Assembly (NCBI GenBank): GCA_937983035.1
Contig: CALKAN010000077.1
Span: 1 to 16,108 of the forward strand
Direction of reading: 5' to 3'
Source: an uncultured Paenibacillaceae bacterium
GTDB taxonomy: Bacteria > Bacillota > Bacilli > Paenibacillales > CALAME01
DNA: 16,108 nucleotides
Every line of letters begins with the position of its first letter. Position 1 is the stretch's first letter. The translations under genes and the position numbers were made by a program. This document shows, piece by piece, positions 1 through 7,218 of the stretch. The notes under the pieces are model-generated. The model saw nothing but the letters and a program-made list of their open reading frames with translations, was not told the origin of the DNA and did no database searches.

Positions 1-523
1 CCATCAAAGTTGCGACAACGATGCCCATCACTATCGGCTGCTGCACCGTTCCCCACTCAATCCATCCCCCTAAAGTCGTCATAAAGCCGCCGATCCCAGG
101 ACCAACGAATTTGGCAGCAGAAAAGCCGGCTGCAATCGAAACAAAAGGCGTAACAATAATGTCTACCTTCGTTTCTTTGCTTACAAGCTTTCCGATTTCT
201 GTCGCAAATAAAGCAGCAATATAACTGCCCGCCGGACCGTCGAATTCCGCGCCCGCATGTCCTGCTGCTATCGCCGCAAAAATGACTAAAGGCGGAGCGC
301 CCAAACCATAAGCAACAGCGGCTCCAATTGCCGGCCCCATGAGACTCATGGCGATTTCACCCATTTCGACAAAATAAGGCCATTTCAATTGCTCACCTGC
401 TGTGCGAACGATCAAGCCGATAATCAACGATGAAAATAAACCGAGCGCCATGTAGCTGAGCGCATCAATCAGATAAGTCTTAAACGAGATATTGACATTT
501 TTACGTTTTAGAAACTGTTTCAA
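1..523 (-). CDS. PTS EIIC-like membrane protein (PTS_EIIC_2 type), N-terminal part
   Basis: The reading frame runs off the window at base 1, so only about 174 N-terminal residues are visible. The protein is hydrophobic, with several membrane segments (for example SYMALGLFSSLIIGLIV near residues 22-38), and glycine-rich stretches such as GPAIGAAVAYGLGAPP, GHAGAEFDGPAGSYIAALFA and VGPGIGGFMTTLGGW. This matches my memory of the PTS_EIIC_2 family, in which the membrane component occurs without obvious fused IIA or IIB domains, and its sugar substrate is usually unknown. The start is not a normal ATG: a perfect AGGAGG (540-535) is followed at 11 nt by TTG (523-521). An in-frame ATT at 526-524 has a better 8-nt spacing but would be a rare start. 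I chose TTG. Family confidence is moderate to good; the substrate cannot be inferred. Confidence 0.72.
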   Translation of the reverse strand, partial: MKQFLKRKNVNISFKTYLIDALSYMALGLFSSLIIGLIVRTAGEQLKWPYFVEMGEIAMSLMGPAIGAAVAYGLGAPPLVIFAAIAAGHAGAEFDGPAGSYIAALFATEIGKLVSKETKVDIIVTPFVSIAAGFSAAKFVGPGIGGFMTTLGGWIEWGTVQQPIVMGIVVATLM

Positions 524-621
524 AATGAGTTCAACCTCCTTAATCCCTCCATTGCTTCGACTCCTGAAGCGGCCTTCCTTATTTTACCTTAAATTGTGCA
601 ATCATACATACCATTTTTCAT

Positions 622-659
622 AAAAAAAGATCCCCTCATTTCCTTGATCGGAAAATGAG
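622..659 (-). terminator. Probable rho-independent terminator on the minus strand
   Basis: Arms at 635-643 and 650-659 pair with one bulged A over a 6-nt loop. In the minus direction a run of seven T (complement of 622-628) follows 6 nt after the stem. It lies about 300 nt beyond the stop of the FixH-like gene at 956 and upstream of the PTS gene. It could therefore end the kinase-to-FixH transcript or act as an attenuator in the leader of the PTS gene. No coding frame is seen between 541 and 955. Confidence 0.55.
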
Positions 660-742
660 AAGACCATGCATATGAGCAGCACTTCGGCCATGCGCAAATG
701 AGAAACGCTGCAGTCTATGAAACTACCATGCCATTTGATCCT

Positions 743-845
743 GCAAACGACAGTAATCCTCGAATTTCAATAACCGGCAGTTATACTCGAAATGAATAAC
801 CGAAAAGTTTCACTCGAATTTGAATAACCTAAACCCGCAGTTGTA
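743..845. repeat. Array of imperfect 27-bp direct repeats
   Basis: CTCGAA recurs at 759, 786 and 813, exactly 27 bp apart. Each unit carries CTCGAA, then an AATAACC core, then a variant of CAGTTATA. The third unit is about 33 bp because of a 6-bp insertion near AAACCC. A partial unit end (GACAGTAATC) precedes the first copy. The copies are too diverged and too closely packed to be a CRISPR. I see no gene at 846-955. Confidence 0.75.
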
Positions 846-955
846 CGCTAAAAATCTTTCCCGCAAGCGACGATGCAGGTGACAATGCCAGTCGATGCGG
901 AAGCAAGCGCAGACAGGAGAACACGTCAATTATACGTGCCTTGAACAGAGCTTTA

Positions 956-1579
956 TTATTCTACAATGACTTCATGAGCAGTCATCGCATGGAAGCCGCG
1001 AGCATCGACATGATACATCACGTAATAAGTGCCCGTCTTTGAAAAAGTGTACGAAATCGCATACTGTCCGTCGCCGCGGTGCTTTGCTTCAAGCATTTCA
1101 TGATTTGTTTCATGCCCATCCATCGGATGATGATGGTGACCGTTTCCGTGTTCTGCTGCATGTTCACCATCAGCGTCATGCCCTTCAGCATGGCCGTGAC
1201 CATGATTTCCTGCATGGCCGCCATCGTTTGCAGCATCTTCATCGTCCTCATGCCATATTTCAAACCGGACTAATTCTGCATCTTTGACCAATTTCCCTTC
1301 TTGCGTGACTGTCGCTACCAGCTCAACCGGTTCCCCAACCTTAATGCCGCTTTCAGGCTCCGTTGAGAAGGCGACTTCAATCGGCGCTTGAGGAAATGCG
1401 CTGGAATCGGAATCTTTGCCTCCCGCTCCGCAAGCGCTGAGCATGAGAACGGCAGTCAAAATCCCGCATGCCAGCAGTGCTTGCTTCCAGAACCGTCCGC
1501 GTTTCGAGCGCGGCATAGATTCGTTTTGAAAACTTCGACGCGTCTTTTCTTGCACACCTATGTTCGTTTTCATGTTCAT
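956..1579 (-). CDS. FixH/YtkA-like lipoprotein with a histidine-rich insert
   Basis: This 207-residue protein is an exported lipoprotein: a basic N-terminal region, a hydrophobic segment at about residues 34-47, and a lipobox LSAC with Cys50 as the lipidated residue. The mature part has a beta-sandwich layout like FixH/YtkA-like domains: IEVAFSTEPESGIKVGEPVE near 67-86, then a C-terminal GQYAISYTFSKTGTYYVMYH. Between them, residues 110-160 hold about 14 histidines, including a run of four, among Asp, Glu and Gly. This suggests binding of Cu, Zn or Ni outside the membrane (inference). The start ATG has GGAAAGG about 7 nt upstream. An internal Met22 would give a more usual signal length but has no good ribosome site. 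It is 146 nt downstream of the Sco gene. FixH-like proteins are known to be associated with cytochrome oxidase or copper handling. Confidence 0.8.
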   Translation of the reverse strand: MNMKTNIGVQEKTRRSFQNESMPRSKRGRFWKQALLACGILTAVLMLSACGAGGKDSDSSAFPQAPIEVAFSTEPESGIKVGEPVELVATVTQEGKLVKDAELVRFEIWHEDDEDAANDGGHAGNHGHGHAEGHDADGEHAAEHGNGHHHHPMDGHETNHEMLEAKHRGDGQYAISYTFSKTGTYYVMYHVDARGFHAMTAHEVIVE

Positions 1580-1725
1580 CGTTCATCCTTTCCTGCAGCT
1601 TGTTTTCCGCCGTTTCATTTTTTACAAAACCATCCCGTCACTTATGTTTGCTCTCTTTATGCCAAGCCAAGTCCTAAACCTTGAAACTCCGAATGCTGAA
1701 AACAAATGTCAAACCTCTGCTGATC

Positions 1726-2346
1726 TTATCCTTTATTTTTCTCATGCACGAGCGCGCGCAAATCTTTCATAATCTGTTCGCGGTCCATATTTGCCTGTGA
1801 AGAACTCATGCGGTGATAGGCCCGGATCTGGTGATCCGCATCAATAATATACATCGTTGTCGCATGCATGCCCGCGCCTTCTTCATTGATCGCGTAAAAA
1901 AACTTCAGCTCGTCCGCGATCGACTGGATCTTTTCTTCATCTCCTCTCAGAAAACGCCAGCCTTTCTGATCGGCATTAAAATATCCAGCGTATTGCTGCA
2001 ACGCTTCTGTCGTGTCCCGCACCGGATCAAACGTAATCGTCAACAATTCCACCTCTGTGCCGAACAGCCCTTCATCCTTCAGTTCGTTTTGGATATGTTC
2101 AAAATCCATCATCGTCATCGGGCAAACTCCGTCTGGACAATTAATAAAAATAAAAGCAAGCAATTTAATGAGTCCGTTGTCGGATTGATAAACCGTCTCG
2201 CTCAATGCTTCTTCGAGCTCAAACGCTTCGATCTCTCCGTGCACTTTCAGCTTTGGATGGCCGCCGCTGCCAAACCACGCGATCCCGGCAATAATAATTA
2301 CAGCAGCGCATGCAATGATCAGCAGTGTCTTTTTGTTCGATTTCAT
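1726..2346 (-). CDS. Sco1/SenC-family membrane-anchored thioredoxin-fold protein
   Basis: This protein of 206 residues has one N-terminal membrane helix (about 8-25) and then a Sco/thioredoxin-like domain facing outward. Sco proteins deliver copper to, or keep reduced, the CuA site of cytochrome c oxidase; B. subtilis YpmQ is the model. The metal or redox motif is FINCPDGVCPMT, with Cys70 and Cys75, and a conserved His161 lies in GMHATTMYIID. TFDPVRDT (105-112) is the usual SFDPERDT-like segment. Odd feature: the cysteines are spaced CxxxxC, whereas classical Sco proteins have CxxxC. I placed the start at the ATG at 2346 because AAGGG lies 8 nt before it; an upstream ATG at 2367 would add seven residues and overlap that ribosome site. 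The gene lies 59 nt after the response regulator and before the FixH-like lipoprotein. Confidence 0.88.
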   Translation of the reverse strand: MKSNKKTLLIIACAAVIIIAGIAWFGSGGHPKLKVHGEIEAFELEEALSETVYQSDNGLIKLLAFIFINCPDGVCPMTMMDFEHIQNELKDEGLFGTEVELLTITFDPVRDTTEALQQYAGYFNADQKGWRFLRGDEEKIQSIADELKFFYAINEEGAGMHATTMYIIDADHQIRAYHRMSSSQANMDREQIMKDLRALVHEKNKG

Positions 2347-2367
2347 GATGAGCACCCTTTCTTCCAT

Positions 2368-2383
2368 ATTAAAATTTTTTAAT
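2368..2383. promoter_or_regulatory. AT-rich inverted repeat before the Sco gene
   Basis: ATTAAAA and TTTTAAT arms of 7 nt flank a TT centre, just upstream of the Sco ribosome site and 23 nt past the response-regulator gene. It could be a regulator site or simply part of an AT-rich spacer. No known consensus is matched. Confidence 0.2.
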
Positions 2384-2405
2384 CACATTCATGTTGCTGT
2401 TCCGG

Positions 2406-3062
2406 TTAGTCTGGGTCCAGCAAGCCTTGTTCGTAGGCATATCTCGTAAGCTGCACCCGATTTTGCAAATGAAGCTTCTGCATAATGCTTTTTAAGTGAT
2501 TTTTGACGGTATTTTCCGAAATGTTGAGAATTTGGGCAATTTCTTTGTTTAAGCAGCCTTTGGCCACCCATTGCAGCACTTCATGTTCGCGATTGGAAAG
2601 GGGACTGCTTGAATGACTGGGCGAATGAGTCTTGTCTTTGTTAAACTCCTGCAAAATTTTCATGGCTAAATCTTTTGACAGCGGCACTTCATCATCCACA
2701 ATCGCTTGAAGATACTCATGCCAAGTGGAAGGGTGCAAATTTTTCAACAAATAACCTTGAGCGCCTTTCTTCAAAGCTTCGAATAAATCGGTGACTTCGT
2801 CAGACACCGTAATAATGATAATTTTAATCGCTGGAAATTTGCTTTTGATGATGCGGGTCGCTTCCAGTCCGTCTAATTCAGGCATGTTTATATCCATTAA
2901 AATCAAATCCGGTTCAAGCTCTTCCGCCATGCGGACCGCATCCCAGCCATTCTCCGCTTCGCCGACAACTTCAAAATGGCCGTGATCTTCAACGATCGCT
3001 CGAATGCCTTCTCTGGCATGAGCATGATCGTCTGCAATTAAAATGCGAAACTTCCGCTTCAC
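2406..3062 (-). CDS. NarL/LuxR-family response regulator
   Basis: The protein (218 residues) has a receiver domain followed by a LuxR-type helix-turn-helix. Receiver residues visible are the acidic pair Asp11-Asp12, phosphoacceptor Asp57 in LILMDINMP, Thr85 and Lys107 in YLLKN. A short Ser/His-rich linker (about 145-155) leads to the output domain at about 156-215, with LSNREHEVLQWVAKG and EIAQILNISENTVKNHL typical of GerE/LuxR regulators. It should bind DNA when phosphorylated by the kinase encoded upstream. I chose the GTG at 3062, which follows a GGGGGTGATT ribosome site; an ATG at 3092 is in frame but has no good site. The kinase gene ends 166 nt upstream on the same strand. The Sco gene follows within 59 nt, so it is a likely target or co-transcribed partner (inference). 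Confidence 0.93.
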   Translation of the reverse strand: MKRKFRILIADDHAHAREGIRAIVEDHGHFEVVGEAENGWDAVRMAEELEPDLILMDINMPELDGLEATRIIKSKFPAIKIIIITVSDEVTDLFEALKKGAQGYLLKNLHPSTWHEYLQAIVDDEVPLSKDLAMKILQEFNKDKTHSPSHSSSPLSNREHEVLQWVAKGCLNKEIAQILNISENTVKNHLKSIMQKLHLQNRVQLTRYAYEQGLLDPD

Positions 3063-3228
3063 GCAATCACCCCCATTCCCAAAGCGCGGCATGCGGTTCC
3101 TGCCGATTCACCACAGTAAGCAGCATGCCGTCTCAGCGTCCTCTTCAACATGTCAATCTTTCAAAACTTCTATCTAGTATTTCCACTTTTCCATTTTCTA
3201 ACTGCGCATTCTCTCTGCATATTCCGCA

Positions 3229-4134
3229 TCATCCACTTCCATTTTCCGCACGGCTTTCATCCGCGTCACCGTTTTGAATCGTCACCCGCGTCATGCCGTC
3301 TATCCGCTGCCAGTTTATTTTCCAATTCATTTCCTTTGCGCGGTCCCGCATAATTTCCATGCCATATCCGCCTTTCACCGCTGCATTCTGCTCATCGCTT
3401 CCCCGCTCTGCCGCCTCGGCAAAACCGATGCCGTCATCTTCCACATAACAAATCCATTGGTCATCTCCCAACAGATGGCCTCTGATCGCCGCCTGGCTTG
3501 CCTGAGCATGTTTTCGGATATTCATCAACGCCTCCTTGATGCAAGCATACAATTCAACTTTCTCTTTCGAGCTCAGCTTTTCTTCTGGTATATTCCAATC
3601 GAACGTCACCCGAAGACCGGTTTCCTGCCGCAATCCGGCAATAAACTGCTGCAGCGATTCCATCCAAGGCGAAGGATGGGCATCCGCCGCATGGCGCAAA
3701 TTAAAGATCGATTGACGCACGTCCTCATGGATATGTTGAATGGTCTTGCGGATTTTCTGGTAATGCTCCTGATTGACAATATCCGGATCTTTCACTTCCC
3801 ATTGATTTAATCTGACAGAGAGCAAAAACAACGACTGCGCCAGCCCGTCGTGCAATTCCCGCGCCATTTTCTCTCTTTCTTCAAGCATCGCTTTTCGCGC
3901 CTTCTCCTCTTCCAGCTTCCTATGCGTTTCTTCCAGAAGCAAAAACAGTTTTCGCACAAAAATAACCGTCACGGCAAAAACGATCACCGGCGTCAGCCAG
4001 TTTCCGGCGACCATCGATAAATGTCCGAGCATAAACGGGGTGTGCCGCACATATTCCCACAACCCGACCGCAACCGTTGGAATGACCAATATCAGCCATT
4101 TGATCTGTTTGTAGGACATCGTATTTGATGACAC
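3229..4134 (-). CDS. Membrane sensor histidine kinase, HisKA_3 type
   Basis: This 301-residue kinase has two predicted membrane helices (about 12-28 and 47-66) separated by only about 18 residues, so it has no sizeable extracellular sensor domain. A coiled-coil region (68-90) leads to the dimerisation/phosphoacceptor box REKMARELHDGLAQSLFL with His95. The ATPase part shows the N box EALMNIRKHA (Asn205), G1 DDGIGF (233-238) and G2 GGYGMEIMRDRAKE (255-268). This is the NarX/DegS/LiaS class that partners NarL-type regulators, and the next gene is one. Such kinases with little sensor domain often sense within the membrane or through a partner (family knowledge). The start is GTG at 4134 with AAGGGGGG 7 nt upstream. 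It is transcribed divergently from the sugar kinase, with the shared region 4135-4442. Confidence 0.92.
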   Translation of the reverse strand: MSSNTMSYKQIKWLILVIPTVAVGLWEYVRHTPFMLGHLSMVAGNWLTPVIVFAVTVIFVRKLFLLLEETHRKLEEEKARKAMLEEREKMARELHDGLAQSLFLLSVRLNQWEVKDPDIVNQEHYQKIRKTIQHIHEDVRQSIFNLRHAADAHPSPWMESLQQFIAGLRQETGLRVTFDWNIPEEKLSSKEKVELYACIKEALMNIRKHAQASQAAIRGHLLGDDQWICYVEDDGIGFAEAAERGSDEQNAAVKGGYGMEIMRDRAKEMNWKINWQRIDGMTRVTIQNGDADESRAENGSG

Positions 4135-4302
4135 TGGACAACCCCCCTTGTACTTTACAATTTTATCGTAAAAAAAACGAGTTAGAATGACTCATTCGTG
4201 CTATTATTGTGACAAAATCGGTAATTCGCAAAATTTAATTCATCAATACCATCTGCGATTCGAATAACATGCGCCTTTCGTCATCGCAGCAACAATCTCC
4301 TT

Positions 4303-4329
4303 TTGAAATAAGCGCTTTTTTGATAGAAT
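4303..4329 (+). promoter_or_regulatory. Probable promoter with a cre-like operator for the FGGY kinase
   Basis: TTGAAA (4303-4308) and TAGAAT (4324-4329) resemble -35 and -10 boxes, although the 15-bp spacing is short. Between them, 4307-4320 carries a palindromic AAGCGCTT core that matches the CcpA cre consensus with about three mismatches. A site there would repress transcription during growth on preferred sugars, or could bind a LacI-family regulator. This is inference from pattern only. Confidence 0.4.
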
Positions 4330-4442
4330 GAATGAAACTGAATGGAAAGGAACAGACCGGCTGCAGCCATATTGCAAAATATGACTGTTCGTTCAGCGAG
4401 ACCGGATTAGACTTTTCAATCGATCTTAAGGAGGAACATGCA

Positions 4443-5999
4443 TTGTATCTGTTAGGAATTGACATCGGAACAACAAACAGCAAAGCAGGACTATATGACA
4501 TGAACGGGAATGCGATTGCCATCGCCAGCCGTCCGACGCAAACATTCCAAGATCCAAAAGGATTTCAATATTATGATCCAGACCAAATGTGGGAAACGGT
4601 CGCTTCCGCCATTCGCGAAGTGACTGAAAAAGCGGCGAGCGAGCAAACCAATCGATCCGATGATTCACCCTCGACATCCAGCTCAACCGACCGCCTGAAG
4701 ATCGCTGCCATCGGCATCACCAGCATGGCCGAAAGCGGCGTATTCATTCATAAACAAACCGGCAAGCCGGCGTCGCCGTTTTTGCCTTGGTTTGATACGA
4801 TCACTCAGCCGCAAGCGGAGCACATCTCCGCTCAAAGCGACATGTATGAGCGTTTTACCGCTACCGGACTGCGCGGCAGCTTCAAACTTGGGCTCGCCAA
4901 AATCCTTTGGATCCGCGAGCATTACCCTGAAGCGCTGAATGACGCGGTCTGGCTGTCCGCCTCCGGTTACATCGCATACCGGCTGACCGGACAAATGGCT
5001 GTTGACTACACGTTGGGCGCCCGCACCTATGCATTCCGCATTGACACCAAACAATGGGACAAAGATTGGATCCGCTCATTCGGCTTGTCCGAAAATATTT
5101 TCCCGGAAGCTCTGCCTTCCGACGCCGTGATGGGGCATGTGCAAAGTCATTTGAAGGACATCGGATTAACCGAGGGCACGCCTGTTACGATCGCCGGGCA
5201 TGATCACGTATGTTCGGCCATGGCCGTAGGCGCCATTGTTCCGGAAAAAGTATATGACTCGATGGGCACTGCCGAAACACTTGTCGGCACCTTGCCTGAA
5301 AAGCCGCTCGGCCGCCGCGAATATAACGCCGGCCTCTCCTTCGGCTGCCACATCGCCAAAGGCCGCTATTTTTGGATGGGCGGAAACTCTTCCTCCGGCG
5401 GATCGGTCGAGTGGCTTCGCAAACAGTTGGGCGATCCCGAACTCGACTACCCAACTTTGTTGCAGCTGCTTGCTGACGTGCCGGAAGAACCGACCGGGAT
5501 TCTGTATCATCCCTATCTCACCGGCAGCGGCGCACCGCAGCCTAATCCCCGCATGAAGGCATCCTTCATCGGGATCACAGCTCAGCATTCGCGCGGAGAC
5601 CTGATCAAAGCCGTGCTCGAGGGCACGGCCTACCAACTGGAGTCGATCCGCCGCGAAGCTGAAGGGATCGCCGGCCAGCCAATCACGCGGCTGACCGTCG
5701 TCGGCGGCGGCACGCGCAACCCATACTGGCTTCAGGTTAAAGCGGACATCGTCGGATGCGAGCTCGAAATCCCGCACATAGAAGAAGCCACGATGGCCGG
5801 CGCGGCCATGACTGCCGGCATCGCCGCAGGTTGCTACGCTTCCGCCGAAGAAGCCGCCAAAGTCACTGCCGCCGCTCGCGACGCTCAAGCCGCCAGCGTG
5901 ATCCGGCCGGACTCCGCCCGCCATGAACAATACAAAAAACTGTACGAAGAAGGATATGTCAAGCTCGCTGACTTCCTGCAGTCTTATTTTTCAAATTAA
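4443..5999 (+). CDS. FGGY-family carbohydrate kinase
   Basis: This 518-residue kinase transfers phosphate from ATP to a sugar or polyol. Visible motifs are the N-terminal phosphate loop LGIDIGTTNSKAGLYD (4-19), the catalytic-base segment IAGHDHVCSA with Asp254, the YDSMGTAETLVG segment, and the C-terminal ATP-site VVGGGTRNPYW (419-429) followed by EEATMAGAAMTAGIAAG. Length fits the family (about 500). A Ser/Asp-rich insertion lies at about 69-84. The substrate is not clear; gluconate-, xylulose- and YoaC-like kinases are alternatives. I chose TTG at 4443 because AAGGAGG stands 8 nt before it and the family motif begins at once. The open frame extends back to an ATG at 4332, but those 37 residues are not family-like. 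The gene is monocistronic, with its own terminator. Confidence 0.9.
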   Translation: MYLLGIDIGTTNSKAGLYDMNGNAIAIASRPTQTFQDPKGFQYYDPDQMWETVASAIREVTEKAASEQTNRSDDSPSTSSSTDRLKIAAIGITSMAESGVFIHKQTGKPASPFLPWFDTITQPQAEHISAQSDMYERFTATGLRGSFKLGLAKILWIREHYPEALNDAVWLSASGYIAYRLTGQMAVDYTLGARTYAFRIDTKQWDKDWIRSFGLSENIFPEALPSDAVMGHVQSHLKDIGLTEGTPVTIAGHDHVCSAMAVGAIVPEKVYDSMGTAETLVGTLPEKPLGRREYNAGLSFGCHIAKGRYFWMGGNSSSGGSVEWLRKQLGDPELDYPTLLQLLADVPEEPTGILYHPYLTGSGAPQPNPRMKASFIGITAQHSRGDLIKAVLEGTAYQLESIRREAEGIAGQPITRLTVVGGGTRNPYWLQVKADIVGCELEIPHIEEATMAGAAMTAGIAAGCYASAEEAAKVTAAARDAQAASVIRPDSARHEQYKKLYEEGYVKLADFLQSYFSN

Positions 6000-6133
6000 T
6001 CGCGTGCAGATCTTGGATCAGCACATCCATCTTCATGCTCGCATTAAATACGCTAGTATAGCTTCAATGCATCTTTGTCATCTGCTGAACATCTTTTTCA
6101 ACTGCAAAGTTTCCGATTCGATAGAACGTCCAT

Positions 6134-6165
6134 GGGTGAGGCTGATCCTCACCCTTTTTTTATTT
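6134..6165 (+). terminator. Rho-independent terminator of the FGGY kinase gene
   Basis: A perfect 8-bp stem GGGTGAGG/CCTCACCC with a 5-nt loop CTGAT is followed directly by seven T and further T-rich sequence. It lies 135 nt after the kinase stop. Nothing else is evident between 6000 and 6133. Confidence 0.93.
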
Positions 6166-6303
6166 TGCATCCTTCATTTCGTCGAAACTTTTTAAACCTC
6201 TCTCATTTATTTATATCCTTTCTCTTATTATAACTTTTCCATTCCATTCTCGCCTTCTTTGACACTGTTCTAACTCGCGCATCTTTCCGCTCGACTTGTT
6301 CTT

Positions 6304-6376
6304 TCTATTTATTTCACACATTCTATTTATTCCATAAATTATTCCACAAAGCTATTCCACGAAGTCTATTTCACCC
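6304..6376. repeat. Degenerate short repeats (TATTCCA / TGGAATA)
   Basis: The pyrimidine-rich segment repeats variants of TCTATTTATTTCA and TATTCCAC about five times at roughly 12-18 bp spacing. Spacing and sequence are irregular, so this may be low-complexity drift. There is no open coding frame with family character in 6166-6599. Confidence 0.4.
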
Positions 6377-6435
6377 ATTGCATTTTTTTCAAAGCTGCAT
6401 CTTTTTCACTCATCCATCATTCCTCCTGCTCCGCT

Positions 6436-6530
6436 GATATCATTCATTCCAATCCCTGTTCATGTAACATTCCATCACACATATGAGGGGCATCACTTTG
6501 GATATCATTCACTCCAGGGCCTTGTTCATG
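6436..6530. repeat. Direct repeat of about 29 bp, 65 bp apart
   Basis: GATATCATTCA at 6436 and GATATCATTCA at 6501 (each then C/T-rich) begin two copies that both end in TGTTCATG or TTGTTCATG. The copies at 6436-6464 and 6501-6530 differ at about five positions, mainly AATCCC versus GGGCC. They look like a diverged tandem duplication in noncoding DNA. Confidence 0.6.
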
Positions 6531-6599
6531 CGATCCCTTTCGATCAGTTGCGAATCACATTTCCTAAACGACTTACATATAGAAGCAATCTCCCATTGT

Positions 6600-6960
6600 T
6601 TATAGAATAAAAAGAATAAAAAAATCGTGACGCATGTTACAAAACCCTGTTAGATCCTTCTTTTCAATCACGTGCGAAGCCAGATTCAAATGAAGTTCAT
6701 GCCTGCCGCGCGCACTCTGAACCTTATCCCCTTTGCTCAGGATATTTTCATATACTTCATAATGTATGCCCCGTTCAGTGAATCGGACCAATCCTTTGGT
6801 TAGGAATAGATGCGGTTCGCCGGCCTGGCGTTTGTCGCGATCATCCCCACATCCATTCCTTCTTCCAGCATTTCTCGGATGACATCAGTCAAACCGCCAG
6901 CGCTCATCAACACTGAGCTTTGGGGATACTGGTCAGAACGACTGAGCAACGTAAATATTG
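6600..6960 (-). pseudogene. Unrecognised coding remnant with an apparent one-base frameshift
   Basis: Two consecutive minus-strand frames read like real protein. The first contains SVLMSAGGLTDVIREMLEEG followed by MDVG. The second begins at DDRDKRQAGEPHLFLTKGL and continues with VRFTERGIHYEVYENILSKG and HELHLNLASHVIEKK to a stop at 6600. They would join without loss if one G were added to the GGGG run (complement of 6845-6848), giving MDVGDDRDKRQAG. Neither part has a clear start with a ribosome site, and upstream sequence turns into repeats at about 6970. I do not recognise the family. It may instead be chance open frames; the case rests on protein-like composition and the neat frame join. 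Confidence 0.3.
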
Positions 6961-6969
6961 ACGCCGCAC

Positions 6970-7116
6970 CTAGCCTGCGAAAACAAACGAAACGAGGTAA
7001 AAAAGATAACGACACTAAGCGGCAAAAACAAACGAACTGAGCAAAAAGATAACGACACTAAGCGGCAAAAACAAACGAACTGAGCAAAAGGGATAACGAC
7101 GCCAAGCCTGCGTTTC
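6970..7116. repeat. 43-44-bp tandem repeat, two near-identical units with partial flanking units
   Basis: Unit 1 (7005-7047) and unit 2 (7048-7091) both begin GATAACGACACTAAGCGGCA and run on identically to the A-rich end. A diverged partial unit precedes (6971-7004, with ACAAACGAA) and another follows (GATAACGAC at 7092). AGCCTGCG occurs at both outer edges (6972 and 7105). The unit length is not a multiple of three and there is no spacer, so neither protein repeats nor CRISPR is likely. It lies between the 6600-6960 remnant and the end of the exporter gene. Confidence 0.88.
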
Positions 7117-7218
7117 GACAACGATCATTTTCGGCTTTACGGCATCCATTGACATGCAGCGTTAAGCAAATTCGTTTCAATGCGTGAACAATTGCGTTGC
7201 ATGAACAATTGAGCCGCG

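Noticed and set aside
759..845. 27-bp units considered as a CRISPR
   Set aside because: The repeats are diverged, abut each other and have no unique spacers.
956..1579. The His-rich stretch as an engineered tag or sequencing artefact
   Set aside because: The histidines use both codons and are mixed with Gly, Asp and Glu, as in natural metal-binding inserts.
3274..3810. A 178-codon plus-strand open frame
   Set aside because: It is antisense to the histidine kinase, which has all expected motifs.
4332..4442. N-terminal extension of the FGGY kinase from an ATG
   Set aside because: There is no ribosome site, the residues are not family-like, and the candidate -10 box ends only 2 nt before this ATG. 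TTG at 4443 fits much better.
5166..5930. A 254-codon minus-strand open frame
   Set aside because: It is antisense to the FGGY kinase, whose motifs are clear; the antisense protein has no family character or ribosome site.
7005..7091. Two near-identical units considered as a CRISPR fragment
   Set aside because: The units are directly adjacent with no spacers, and no cas-like gene is present.
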